Assembly (NCBI GenBank): GCA_031401815.1
Contig: JANNRW010000183.1
Coordinates: 1 to 21,590 of the forward strand
Reading direction: 5' to 3'
DNA: 21,590 nt
Source: JANNRW01 sp031401815
GTDB taxonomy: Bacteria; Desulfobacterota; Desulfuromonadia; Geobacterales; DSM-12255
The notes beneath the pieces are model-generated. The model saw nothing but the letters and a program-made list of their open reading frames with translations, was not told the origin of the DNA and made no database searches. Made by a program: the position numbers and the translations under genes. Below, piece after piece: positions 14,446-21,520 of the stretch (position 1 is its first letter; every line of letters begins with the position of its first letter).

Positions 14446-16053
14446 ATGAACAGACTTCACGAATTCTATACTGCCAAGGTTGCAGATTTTCTTAAAACTG
14501 TTGTCTGCTTCGATGACAAAGCTGAATATGGCAGTGCCGGGATTCAGAAACAATTTGCGAGTAAATCCGAAGATGGCTTTTCGGATGAATCATCAAGTTC
14601 TCTGCCGACGATGAGCATAACTGAAGAGTATGCAGCAAATAACGAAATTTTTGGTTTGAACGCAAAAGCCTTGACACATGCTTTCGCTGAAAAAGCGATA
14701 CTGTGTTCGGTAATCAAACCTGATGGTGCTTCTGAGCATATAGCAAAACAGATAGTGAGTCTCGGTAAAGCTGCGGATGTACTGATTTTAGATTGGAAGC
14801 TGGCGGAGCGGGATTCAACTATTGCAAGAGATGCTTTACTCAAAATTATTGCCGATGATGAAAGAGGTGGCGGTCGGCTGAGATTGGTTGTTGTGTATAG
14901 CATTGAGAAAGGTAAAGACGTCATTGAAGAGTTGTTCAACCTTTTGCAAGAGCGTGGTTATACCCGTGAAGGTGAAAGCCTCGAAATTAAAAACAAGCAT
15001 TCGCTGATAGTGTTTTATCAAAAGCCTGGGACAGTAATTCCCTTTTCAGAAATAATTGACTACGACAAATTACCCGATGAAATCATTAAGTCCTTTACAT
15101 CATTAACGGCAGGACTCCTACCTGCAGCAACTCTTTCTGCAATTACAGCAATCAGAGAGCAAACCCATCATCTTCTAGCTACCTTCCCATCAACGCTTGA
15201 CGGCGCTTTCCTCACCCACCGCTGCCTTATTCCCGACCCGAGCGATTCGGAGCAATTTCTACTGGATCTTCTGGAAGGGGAAATTGGTGCTATGCTTCGT
15301 CATAGCTCTGTCAGTGAGGCTGTAAATTCAGTACAATGTAGAGCTTGGGTAGCAATAAATACCGGATTTAGCACTGAAGGGAGAAAGGTTGCACTGACCG
15401 CGATTCAGGAATACAAGCGAAACAACAAAACTAAAGGTTTTCAGAAGTTATTCGCTTCCAAGGATGAAAAAGATGTTGCGGATAAGGTATTGGAGCTGTT
15501 CTATAAATTAAATCCCGAGGATCTTAAGTCTGCCAAGGAAGAGTTGAGCATTCTTGCAACGCTGGATACCCACCGCAAAAGAAGTGTTTCCCCTCCGGTT
15601 AAAGCACTGCGGCTACAACTCGGCGTAGTTGTTAAAGATCATTCTCAATCTCGATACTTGCTCTGTATCCAGCCGTTATGCGACTCATTAAGAATAAAAC
15701 CTGACGAGCAGAGAGAATTTCCCTTTCTACGCCTTGAGCAGTTTGATTTTAGTTCCGATCAAGGAAGCCTGGAGTTGTGCATTCCGCATAATGATGATCC
15801 TCTTTGGCTGACAGTCAAAACTTTCCCGAAGAATATCGTGACCTTTCCGTTTAAGGCTAAGTCAGCCACAGAAGCCTTTGTAGGAGCAGAATTGGACAAT
15901 GGAGCATATTTCTTTCCAACTGGTAATGGCATAAAACTAGAGTGGCTTGCCGAATTGAAAATCGGTAAAGCGCAAAGAATTGTCAGTCAACTTGCGGCAA
16001 GGATTCATACTTTGGGAATTGATGAATTTGAATGGATGCGGTTGCATCAATGA
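14446..16053 (+). CDS. receiver-like domain protein, partner of the dual ATPase
   Basis: The 535-residue protein is not a known enzyme to me. Its first ~210 residues carry all key points of a CheY-type receiver in order. An acidic pair follows strand 1 (VVCFDDKA, Asp23/Asp24), a phosphoacceptor-like Asp116 sits in DVLILDWKL, a Ser152 switch residue in VVVYS, and Lys203-Pro204 in FYQKP. The gap between Asp24 and Asp116 is about 40 residues longer than in CheY, so there is an insertion around 30-75 rich in serine. Residues 210-535 match no family I recognise and contain no obvious nuclease or membrane motif. It starts 11 bases after the ATPase stop with an AGGT ribosome site. It is most simply the phosphate acceptor and output protein for the histidine-kinase-like end of its neighbour. 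The gene appears more AT-rich than its neighbours, which fits horizontal origin. Confidence 0.75.
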   Translation: MNRLHEFYTAKVADFLKTVVCFDDKAEYGSAGIQKQFASKSEDGFSDESSSSLPTMSITEEYAANNEIFGLNAKALTHAFAEKAILCSVIKPDGASEHIAKQIVSLGKAADVLILDWKLAERDSTIARDALLKIIADDERGGGRLRLVVVYSIEKGKDVIEELFNLLQERGYTREGESLEIKNKHSLIVFYQKPGTVIPFSEIIDYDKLPDEIIKSFTSLTAGLLPAATLSAITAIREQTHHLLATFPSTLDGAFLTHRCLIPDPSDSEQFLLDLLEGEIGAMLRHSSVSEAVNSVQCRAWVAINTGFSTEGRKVALTAIQEYKRNNKTKGFQKLFASKDEKDVADKVLELFYKLNPEDLKSAKEELSILATLDTHRKRSVSPPVKALRLQLGVVVKDHSQSRYLLCIQPLCDSLRIKPDEQREFPFLRLEQFDFSSDQGSLELCIPHNDDPLWLTVKTFPKNIVTFPFKAKSATEAFVGAELDNGAYFFPTGNGIKLEWLAELKIGKAQRIVSQLAARIHTLGIDEFEWMRLHQ

Positions 16054-16074
16054 TGTCAAAGCAGGCCTCTTAGA

Positions 16075-16398
16075 ATGAGCAATAATAACTTCATCGGATC
16101 ATGGCGCATTGTTAAAATGGAACTCTGGGACGTGGAGTTCATTGATGCAGAGGTTCCGGGTTTCATCAAGTTCACTAAAGACGGCTTGGGTGAATTCCGG
16201 TTCGGCTACGTGCATGGTTGGATCGATTGCCGCTTCGCCAAGCGGGACGGGAAAGATGGCGTTGAATTCTCCTGGAAAGGCAATGATGAGTCTCATCCTG
16301 CCTGCGGTCGAGGGTGTATGATGCTGGATTACGACCGGCTCCGGGGTAGGATTTTCTTCCATCAGGGAGACGATTCCAGCTTTGAAGCCGTTCGTTAA
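16075..16398 (+). CDS. small uncharacterised protein (IGSWRI...GDDSSFEA type)
   Basis: A 107-residue protein with no signal peptide. It reads as alternating beta strands: FIGSWRIVKMELWD, then GEFRFGYVHGWIDCRF, VEFSWKGNDE and RGRIFFHQGDDSSFEAVR. I recall a widespread family of hypothetical proteins with this same pattern (I-G-x-W-x-I, G-E-F-x-F-G, G-x-D-E, H-x-G-D-D-S-x-F), whose function is unknown; the layout hints at a small lipocalin-like barrel. It begins 21 bases after the receiver-like gene and ends 18 bases before the zincin gene, so it may be co-transcribed with either. The ribosome site is weak. Nothing in it names a role. Confidence 0.65.
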   Translation: MSNNNFIGSWRIVKMELWDVEFIDAEVPGFIKFTKDGLGEFRFGYVHGWIDCRFAKRDGKDGVEFSWKGNDESHPACGRGCMMLDYDRLRGRIFFHQGDDSSFEAVR

Positions 16399-16416
16399 TA
16401 AATGCAGGGCATATCG

Positions 16417-17241
16417 ATGGGATATAGGCAAAAAGGTTCGAGATTGAACATTTCCGAGCAGAACGAACTGGCAGAAATGGCCGACTTGGATCTATTCTTT
16501 GAATTCTTGGAATCTCGCTCAGAACGAGTTCCGCGAAAAAAGACCCTGCAGCGGCTCGATTTCATGATTAACTTCTCCGTAGATGATCTGCAAGATCTCG
16601 GTTTCATGTATATGCCCCCGGAGGATGCCCGAAGAATTGCCAAGCGCTTCGGCTTTGAACTTTGCCTGGTGGATCATGATGACCCCGTTTTTTACGACAA
16701 GGTGGGAAAGCTTTACGCGGATATCTGGGGAGACAGCTTCAAAGGGGAAATCCCACAAAACGGCGGCCTCATCTATCGCTCCGGAAAGGCTGAAGACCTC
16801 ATCTGGCTACGAACCTTTGAAGGGAATGTCGCCTCGGCAATATATTTCCACGAGATCGGCCACATGCTCGGCTATTGGCTGGCAAATAGAGACGAAACCG
16901 CTTTTTGTGAGAAGCTAACGGATATTACCCAGGAGTTTCCCAGATCTTATCTTGAAGACCTGACCGAAGCCCATGCCTGGTGCCTCGGCGCCTGTATGGC
17001 TGCGCACATTGACAGGCTTTGCTCAAAAAACAGACCTTCCTTCTTTGCCAGGGACTGCATCATGGCCGTTACCATAGAATCGGGGTTCGATCCTCAGGAA
17101 AGGGTTTTATTCGGTTATTTTGCAGGGTTCCTACAGGAAATTGAATTGAAAATACACTGGCATGTGGCGCGGAAACCGCTCATGGATGCCGTTCGCGCAA
17201 CGGAAAAATTGTTCATGTCTGAATTTGTGAAACGCTACTAA
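16417..17241 (+). CDS. putative zinc metallopeptidase-like protein (HExxH), uncharacterised
   Basis: A 274-residue soluble protein with the zincin motif FHEIGHMLGYW (His145, Glu146, His149) and a downstream TEAHAWCLGACMAA, where Glu184 could be the third zinc ligand. This helix pair resembles the active-site layout of gluzincins such as ImmA/IrrE-like peptidases (H-E-x-x-H then E-x-x-A). The N-terminal 60 residues are charged and helical, and the C-terminal 60 residues look helical. I chose the ATG at 16417 because CAGGG lies seven bases upstream; an in-frame ATG at 16402 has no ribosome site. It lies 21 bases before folE2 and may share its transcript. No substrate is known. It could be a repressor-cleaving or toxin-like peptidase tied to the upstream system, or an unrelated host gene. 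Confidence 0.7.
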   Translation: MGYRQKGSRLNISEQNELAEMADLDLFFEFLESRSERVPRKKTLQRLDFMINFSVDDLQDLGFMYMPPEDARRIAKRFGFELCLVDHDDPVFYDKVGKLYADIWGDSFKGEIPQNGGLIYRSGKAEDLIWLRTFEGNVASAIYFHEIGHMLGYWLANRDETAFCEKLTDITQEFPRSYLEDLTEAHAWCLGACMAAHIDRLCSKNRPSFFARDCIMAVTIESGFDPQERVLFGYFAGFLQEIELKIHWHVARKPLMDAVRATEKLFMSEFVKRY

Positions 17242-17262
17242 GCAACTCAACCGAGGCAAACC

Positions 17263-18036
17263 ATGCAAGATATTCAAAGATCCCATGACACCCGGAACAT
17301 CCCTATCGACAAGGTCGGGGTGAAAGACATAGCTTACCCGATTGTCGTCATGGACAAGAAGAAAAAGTTCCAGCACACAGTTGCCAGAATAAACATGTAT
17401 GTGGATCTCCCGCACCATTTCAAGGGGACCCATATGAGTCGTTTCATCGAGATCCTCAACTCCCATCGTGAAGAGATGGCTCTGGACAAACTGGAGACCA
17501 TTCTGCATGAGATGAAGAAAAAACTGGGAGCATCTACCGCTCATCTGGAGATGGAATTTCCGTATTTTATCGAAAAACGTGCACCGATATCAAAAGCAAA
17601 AAGCCTGATGGAGTACACATGCTACTTCAATGCAAGCCTTTCCGGGGAGTTTGATTTCGTACTAGGCATTAAAGTGCCAGTTACTTCGCTCTGCCCATGC
17701 AGCAAGGAGCTGGCTCGTTACGGAGCGCACAACCAGCGCTCAATCATCACGCTGAAGGTGCGTTACAGTCAATTCATCTGGATCGAGGATCTGGTTAGTC
17801 TTGTTGAAGAGTGCGGCTCAAGCCCTGTCTATTCGCTGTTAAAGCGGATCGACGAAAAACATCTGACCGAGCAGGCTTATGAAAATCCCAGGTTTGTAGA
17901 GGATATTGTCAGGGAAGTTACCGAGCGTTTGACTGCGCTCAATAACATAACCTGGTTCTGTGTAGAGGCTGAAAACTTCGAATCGATCCACAAGCATTCG
18001 GCTTATGCATTTATTGAGCGCAAGCTTAAGCAGTGA
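17263..18036 (+). CDS. folE2: FolE2, GTP cyclohydrolase IB
   Basis: The 257-residue protein is the type IB GTP cyclohydrolase, which makes 7,8-dihydroneopterin triphosphate for folate and for the queuosine/7-deazaguanine route. The active-site motif SLCPCSKELARYGAHNQRS contains the family's catalytic cysteine (144 or 146) and metal-ligand His156. Further glutamates expected to help hold the metal are in YENPRFVEDIVRE and AENFESIHKHSAYAF. FolE2 works with metals other than zinc and often replaces FolE in zinc-poor cells, which fits a window that also carries a zinc uptake gene pair. A GAGG ribosome site precedes the ATG by eight bases. Downstream is an unusual DnaA-box region rather than a terminator. 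Confidence 0.94.
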   Translation: MQDIQRSHDTRNIPIDKVGVKDIAYPIVVMDKKKKFQHTVARINMYVDLPHHFKGTHMSRFIEILNSHREEMALDKLETILHEMKKKLGASTAHLEMEFPYFIEKRAPISKAKSLMEYTCYFNASLSGEFDFVLGIKVPVTSLCPCSKELARYGAHNQRSIITLKVRYSQFIWIEDLVSLVEECGSSPVYSLLKRIDEKHLTEQAYENPRFVEDIVREVTERLTALNNITWFCVEAENFESIHKHSAYAFIERKLKQ

Positions 18037-18042
18037 AGGATA

Positions 18043-18061
18043 AATATCAACTAATATCAAC
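18043..18061 (+). repeat. tandem 9-bp iteron-like repeat
   Basis: AATATCAAC occurs at 18043-18051 and 18053-18061, one helical turn apart, seven bases after the folE2 stop and just before the DnaA boxes. Confidence 0.6.
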
Positions 18062-18066
18062 ACCGC

Positions 18067-18106
18067 TGTGTATAAAGCTGTGGATAACTGGCGAAACTGT
18101 GGATAA
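18067..18106 (-). promoter_or_regulatory. cluster of three DnaA boxes
   Basis: Three boxes lie on the minus strand: TTATACACA (18067-18075), TTATCCACA (18079-18087) and TTATCCACA (18098-18106). All fit the TTWTNCACA consensus; two are the strongest known form. Start-to-start spacings are 12 and 19. An AT-rich tract with CTATCTT twice (18118-18124, 18129-18135) follows directly. The cluster lies in the 110-base gap before the TIGR04282-type gene. It could be an origin-like site, a DnaA-titrating site or a DnaA-controlled promoter. Confidence 0.75.
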
Positions 18107-18146
18107 AGCTAAATTTTCTATCTTAATGCTATCTTGTTAACAATTT

Positions 18147-18824
18147 ATGAGCCAATCAAAAGCCCTGATAATATTTGCCAAATATCCGATGCCGGGCAAG
18201 GTGAAATCCCGCCTTTCTCCCCCCCTGACTGCCGAAGAGGGGGCTGAGTGTTACTCCTGCATGCTGCGTGACACCCTCTCCATGACAAAACTTCTCCCTG
18301 ATGTTACTACACTGATCTTTTTCCAGAATGATGCAGGCGCAGCAGATTTTTTTCAGGAGATCGCGCCTGGAATCGAATCGCTTGAGCAGGTGGGTCTTGA
18401 TCTTGGAGAGCGTATGAAAAACGCTTTTGAGCTGATGTTTGCCAGGGGTTTTTCAGAGGTGGCCATTATCGGCTCTGACAGCCCTGATCTGCCGACAGAT
18501 TATATCCTGCAAGCATTCAACCTGATGGAGTATGAGCATACAGACGGGGTTCTCGGTGCTGCTGGAGATGGCGGTTACTATCTGATAGCCATGAAAAGGG
18601 TATGGCCGGAACTTTTTGACAGTATCCCCTGGAGCTCCGGCGAAGTTTTGCGCATAACCATTGAAAGGGCAGCTAATGCGTATATAGGGATGGCGCTCTT
18701 GCCTGAATGGCATGACATTGATACTTATGAAGATCTCTCCAGACCCGGGCTTCTTGACAAGAGCAATCCAGCACTGCTCACAAGGGAGTTCATCAGTAAA
18801 CAGCTGTTGAATCAAGATATTTGA
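18147..18824 (+). CDS. TIGR04282-type (arsenosugar-associated, DUF2064) glycosyltransferase
   Basis: The 225-residue protein begins ALIIFAKYPMPGKVKSRLSP, the nucleotide-binding front of the DUF2064/TIGR04282 family, a GT-A-like nucleotidyl/glycosyl transferase. The central motif GSDSPDLP is the metal/nucleotide site. DGVLGAAGDGGYYLIAM and the closing EWHDIDTYEDL are also family hallmarks. Relatives are found beside arsS and TIGR04283 genes, and both of those are present here about 17 kb away. The substrate is unproven. The start has no Shine-Dalgarno sequence and lies 40 bases after the DnaA boxes, so initiation may be unusual or leaderless. The gene has no close partner; a repeat element follows. 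Confidence 0.86.
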   Translation: MSQSKALIIFAKYPMPGKVKSRLSPPLTAEEGAECYSCMLRDTLSMTKLLPDVTTLIFFQNDAGAADFFQEIAPGIESLEQVGLDLGERMKNAFELMFARGFSEVAIIGSDSPDLPTDYILQAFNLMEYEHTDGVLGAAGDGGYYLIAMKRVWPELFDSIPWSSGEVLRITIERAANAYIGMALLPEWHDIDTYEDLSRPGLLDKSNPALLTREFISKQLLNQDI

Positions 18825-18837
18825 ACTTATAAAAGTA

Positions 18838-18976
18838 TTTGCCACAGAGACTCAGAGACACAGAGTTAAGCATTACAAATAGACAGACCAACGAACTGCC
18901 CTCATTCTTTTCACCCGACAGTTTATGAGGTAACTTGTCAAAGGCTCTCTGTTTTCCTCAGTGTCTCTGTGGCAAA
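18838..18976. repeat. MITE-like element with terminal inverted repeats
   Basis: TTTGCCACAGAGAC (18838-18851) is the exact reverse complement of GTCTCTGTGGCAAA (18963-18976). Imperfect symmetry continues inward (CACAGAG on the left, CTCTCTG on the right). The 139-base element has no believable gene. Sequences of this CCACAGAGAC type recur in intergenic regions of Geobacter-like genomes, from memory. It ends 55 bases before the alcohol dehydrogenase start and may shape that transcript. Confidence 0.65.
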
Positions 18977-19031
18977 ATTGCGTTTTTTGGTTGAATTGAT
19001 CCATAAGGTTGAACAGCGCCAGGAGAAAAGT

Positions 19032-20015
19032 ATGCGCGCCATGATCTTTACCCGCCCCGGAGTGCCCTTGCATCTGGTTGACATGCCGATGCCGACCCCT
19101 GCTCCGTATCAGCTGCTGCTAAAGGTTCAGACCTGCGGAATCTGTCGCACGGATCTGCATATTATTGATGGCGAGCTGGATCAGCCATCCCTGCCACTAA
19201 TACCCGGCCACCAGATTGTTGGCAGGGTTGTGGAGTGTGGCAGCAACGCCAGAGGATTCAGGGAGGGGGAGAGGGTCGGTGTTCCCTGGCTTGGGAGCAC
19301 CTGCGGCTGTTGTGAGCAGTGTCTGAAGGGGCGGGAAAATCTCTGTTCCGAGGCACGATTTACCGGTTATCATCTGCCTGGCGGTTTTGCCGAGTATACT
19401 CTGGCTGATCATCGTTTCTGTTTTTTGCTCCCGGACGGATATCCCGATATTCAGGTTGCACCACTTCTCTGTGCAGGCTTGATCGGCTATCGAAGCCTTA
19501 ATATGACCGGCGATGGCAAGCGCCTCGGCATATACGGCTTCGGCGCTGCTGCTCATATAGTTACGCAGTTGGCCAACTGGCAGGGGCGGGAGGTTTTTGC
19601 CTTTACCCGCGCCAATGATCTGCAAGGGCAGAAGTTTGCCCTTGAGATGGGAGCAGTATGGGCAGGCGGGGTTGAACAGCAGCCACCCGCAGAGCTTGAT
19701 GCAGCAATTATCTTTGCCCCGGCTGGCGAACTTGTACCTCTGGCGCTGAAGGCGGTCGGCAAAGGGGGTACGGTTGTATGCGGCGGGATACATATGAGTG
19801 ATATTCCGTCATTCCCCTATGAACTCCTCTGGGGCGAACGGGTACTCCGCTCTGTTGCCAATCTTTCTCGCAAGGATGGCGAAGATTTTCTGGCTATTGC
19901 CCCCACTGTGCCGATCCGTACCGAGGTGACAACATTCGGGCTGACTGCTGCCAATGAAGCGCTGGAAGCACTGCGAAACGGCAGCATAAGGGGCGCTGGA
20001 GTGATTGTGGTGTGA
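19032..20015 (+). CDS. zinc-dependent alcohol dehydrogenase family protein
   Basis: A medium-chain dehydrogenase/reductase of 327 residues. The catalytic-zinc segment CGICRTDLHIIDGE is followed by IPGHQIVGRVVECG (normally GHE; here Gln). The structural-zinc lobe carries four cysteines in GSTCGCCEQCLKGRENLC. The NAD(P) Rossmann motif is LGIYGFGAAAHIV. It probably oxidises an alcohol or reduces an aldehyde with NAD(P)H in the cytoplasm; the substrate is not evident. I chose ATG 19032 because AGGAG lies six to seven bases upstream. Longer in-frame reading begins inside the repeat element and is not credible. The neighbours give no pathway clue. Confidence 0.9.
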   Translation: MRAMIFTRPGVPLHLVDMPMPTPAPYQLLLKVQTCGICRTDLHIIDGELDQPSLPLIPGHQIVGRVVECGSNARGFREGERVGVPWLGSTCGCCEQCLKGRENLCSEARFTGYHLPGGFAEYTLADHRFCFLLPDGYPDIQVAPLLCAGLIGYRSLNMTGDGKRLGIYGFGAAAHIVTQLANWQGREVFAFTRANDLQGQKFALEMGAVWAGGVEQQPPAELDAAIIFAPAGELVPLALKAVGKGGTVVCGGIHMSDIPSFPYELLWGERVLRSVANLSRKDGEDFLAIAPTVPIRTEVTTFGLTAANEALEALRNGSIRGAGVIVV

Positions 20016-20148
20016 AGCTGGTCAGCCTCCTGGCGGGATGTTCGGATTGACGCTCCGGATATTCCATGATCTGTTCATCCCATGATACCACGCCCCCTTT
20101 AAGTGAGTGTTGACGGGATCAGAAGTGTAGACGTAAAGCAAGCTATCC

Positions 20149-20190
20149 TTTACATTGTTCACACTTCATGGTAGTATGAATTAATACTAC
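20149..20190 (+). promoter_or_regulatory. promoter with embedded operator for the VapBC-type pair
   Basis: TTTACA (20149-20154), a 17-base spacer, then TAGTAT (20172-20177) make a good sigma-70 promoter. A palindrome GTAGTAT (20171-20177), six bases, ATACTAC (20184-20190) covers the -10, so bound antitoxin would block RNA polymerase. The ribosome site AGGAGG follows at 20197. The rest of the gap 20016-20148 shows nothing I can name. Confidence 0.7.
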
Positions 20191-20205
20191 TAATCAGGAG
20201 GATAT

Positions 20206-20445
20206 ATGCACCTTGTAAAAACTTCAATTACCCTGCCCGATGAACTTCTACAGGAAGCAAAAACGATGTCAAAAAACGTAAGCAGCTTCATCACTGAGGC
20301 CCTGCGAGAGCATATCCGCCAGCGAAAAGTGCAGAAGGCGATGGAATCCTTTGGCAGTTGGAAGGGTAGAGAAGGTACAGGCGTAGACATTGTGAATGAC
20401 TTGAGAAAAGAGGAGAATCGCGACTATGCCGGGCGTTCTCATTGA
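20206..20445 (+). CDS. VapB-like ribbon-helix-helix antitoxin
   Basis: A 79-residue protein with an N-terminal ribbon-helix-helix: VKTSITLPDELLQEAKTMSK, then NVSSFITEALREHIRQRK. The C-terminal tail from about residue 50 (GREGTGVDIVNDLRKEEN) is acidic and disordered-looking, as expected for the toxin-binding arm. AGGAGG precedes the ATG. Its 3' end overlaps the toxin gene by 20 nt in another frame, and it likely binds the palindrome over its own promoter. Confidence 0.82.
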   Translation: MHLVKTSITLPDELLQEAKTMSKNVSSFITEALREHIRQRKVQKAMESFGSWKGREGTGVDIVNDLRKEENRDYAGRSH

Positions 20446-20803
20446 TACTGATATTGCAATTGACTTTCTGCGGGGAGCGGCCTACACACAACCCCTGATG
20501 TGTGGTTTGTGGAGTGATGGACAGGCGATGATAAGTGTGTTGACTCTGTATGAGTTAACAGCTGGTATGCGTGATGCGGAGAAGGTTGTAACGCATAATT
20601 TCATAGAGGCCTGCACTGTTGAACCGATTACTTCGGAGATTGCATTCAAGGGTGGGGAGTTGTATCGAAAGTATCGCGCTGAAGGGGTTACTCTTACTTC
20701 GCTTGACTGTCTGATCGCAGCAACGGCACTTGTTAAGGGGTATAAGGTAGCTACAAGAAACGTAAAACATTATCCGGAAAGGGGATTATTGTTTAACGTT
20801 TAA
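20426..20803 (+). CDS. vapC: VapC-like PIN-domain ribonuclease toxin
   Basis: A 125-residue PIN-domain protein. The acidic metal-binding residues are Asp7 in GVLIDTDIAIDFLRG, Glu43 in LTLYELTAGM and Asp94 in LTSLDCLIAATAL. The fourth site, in ATRNVKHYP, has Asn/His instead of Asp, a common variation in VapC proteins. VapC toxins are Mg-dependent endoribonucleases, often cutting initiator tRNA or rRNA; the target here is unknown. It overlaps the antitoxin gene, ends convergently to uvrB, and has an AGGAG ribosome site about ten bases before its ATG. Confidence 0.87.
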   Translation: MPGVLIDTDIAIDFLRGAAYTQPLMCGLWSDGQAMISVLTLYELTAGMRDAEKVVTHNFIEACTVEPITSEIAFKGGELYRKYRAEGVTLTSLDCLIAATALVKGYKVATRNVKHYPERGLLFNV

Positions 20804-20875
20804 CTATAGCCCCCGGAGTTGCCAGCCCTGGACAAGAGACAAAAACTCAGAGTGGAGCCTGTTGTATCTCTTCGA

Positions 20876-21520
20876 TCAACCCTTAAGACGTAGCTCCATC
20901 TCCTCCAGTTTCTTGACCCTGTCCCGGAGAGCAGCAGCTTTTTCGAAATCAAGATTCCTGGCAGCTTCCAGCATCTCCTTGCGCAGATTTTTAACCTGTT
21001 TCGGGATATTTTTCAGAGCCAGATACTCTTCGTCAGGATCAGCAACCAGTGGCAGAGTGTAATAATCCCGCTCTTCTATCGACTCCAGGATACTTCTGAT
21101 ACTTTTGCGGATGGTCTGGGGCGTTATGCCATTCAGGCTGTTGTGCTCTTCCTGCAGCTTTCTGCGGCGAGCGGTCTCGTCAAGACATCTCTGCATTGAG
21201 CGGGTAATGTTGTCTGCATACATGATAACCCTGCCGTTGACATTTCTGGCAGCTCTTCCGCAGGTCTGGATCAGGGAGCGCTCCGAGCGGAGAAACCCCT
21301 CCTTGTCTGCATCAAGAATGGCGACAAGAGAAACCTCAGGCAGATCAAGCCCTTCGCGGAGAAGATTGATCCCGACCAGGAGATCGAATTCTCCCCTCCT
21401 CAGATCGCGTATTATCTCCATTCGCTGTATAGTGTCGATGTCCGAGTGCAGATAGCGAACCCTGACACCGACCCCCCGGTAGTACTCTGTCAGCTCTTCG
21501 GACATCCGTTTGGTCAGGGT
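20876..21520 (-). CDS. uvrB: UvrB, C-terminal part (gene truncated by the window/chimeric end)
   Basis: About 215 C-terminal residues of the excinuclease ABC subunit B. Helicase motifs V and VI appear as VGINLLREGLDLPEVSLVAI and SLIQTCGRAARNVNGRV. The latter has Cys where Ile is usual. They are preceded by YLHSDIDTIQRMEIIRDLRRGEFD. The C-terminal UVR motif (LRKEMLEAARNLDFEKAAAL and on) binds UvrC. UvrB verifies DNA damage after UvrA loading. The genuine reading stops near 21520 at LTKRMSEELTEYYRG. Codons farther out (giving MLSAYMIT) come from an inverted copy of the gene's own interior, so the true upstream sequence is missing. It converges on vapC across a 72-base gap without a clear terminator. 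Confidence 0.93.
   Translation of the reverse strand, partial: TLTKRMSEELTEYYRGVGVRVRYLHSDIDTIQRMEIIRDLRRGEFDLLVGINLLREGLDLPEVSLVAILDADKEGFLRSERSLIQTCGRAARNVNGRVIMYADNITRSMQRCLDETARRRKLQEEHNSLNGITPQTIRKSIRSILESIEERDYYTLPLVADPDEEYLALKNIPKQVKNLRKEMLEAARNLDFEKAAALRDRVKKLEEMELRLKG
21158..21233 (+). repeat. 76-bp inverted repeat, arm 1 (genuine uvrB interior)
   Basis: This stretch lies inside uvrB and encodes GRVIMYADNITRSMQRCLDE on the minus strand, as expected. It is the exact reverse complement of 21515-21590. Confidence 0.9.

Noticed and set aside
18969..19031. Upstream extension of the alcohol dehydrogenase
   Set aside because: It begins inside the inverted-repeat element; the AGGAG-preceded ATG at 19032 starts exactly at the family's normal N-terminus.
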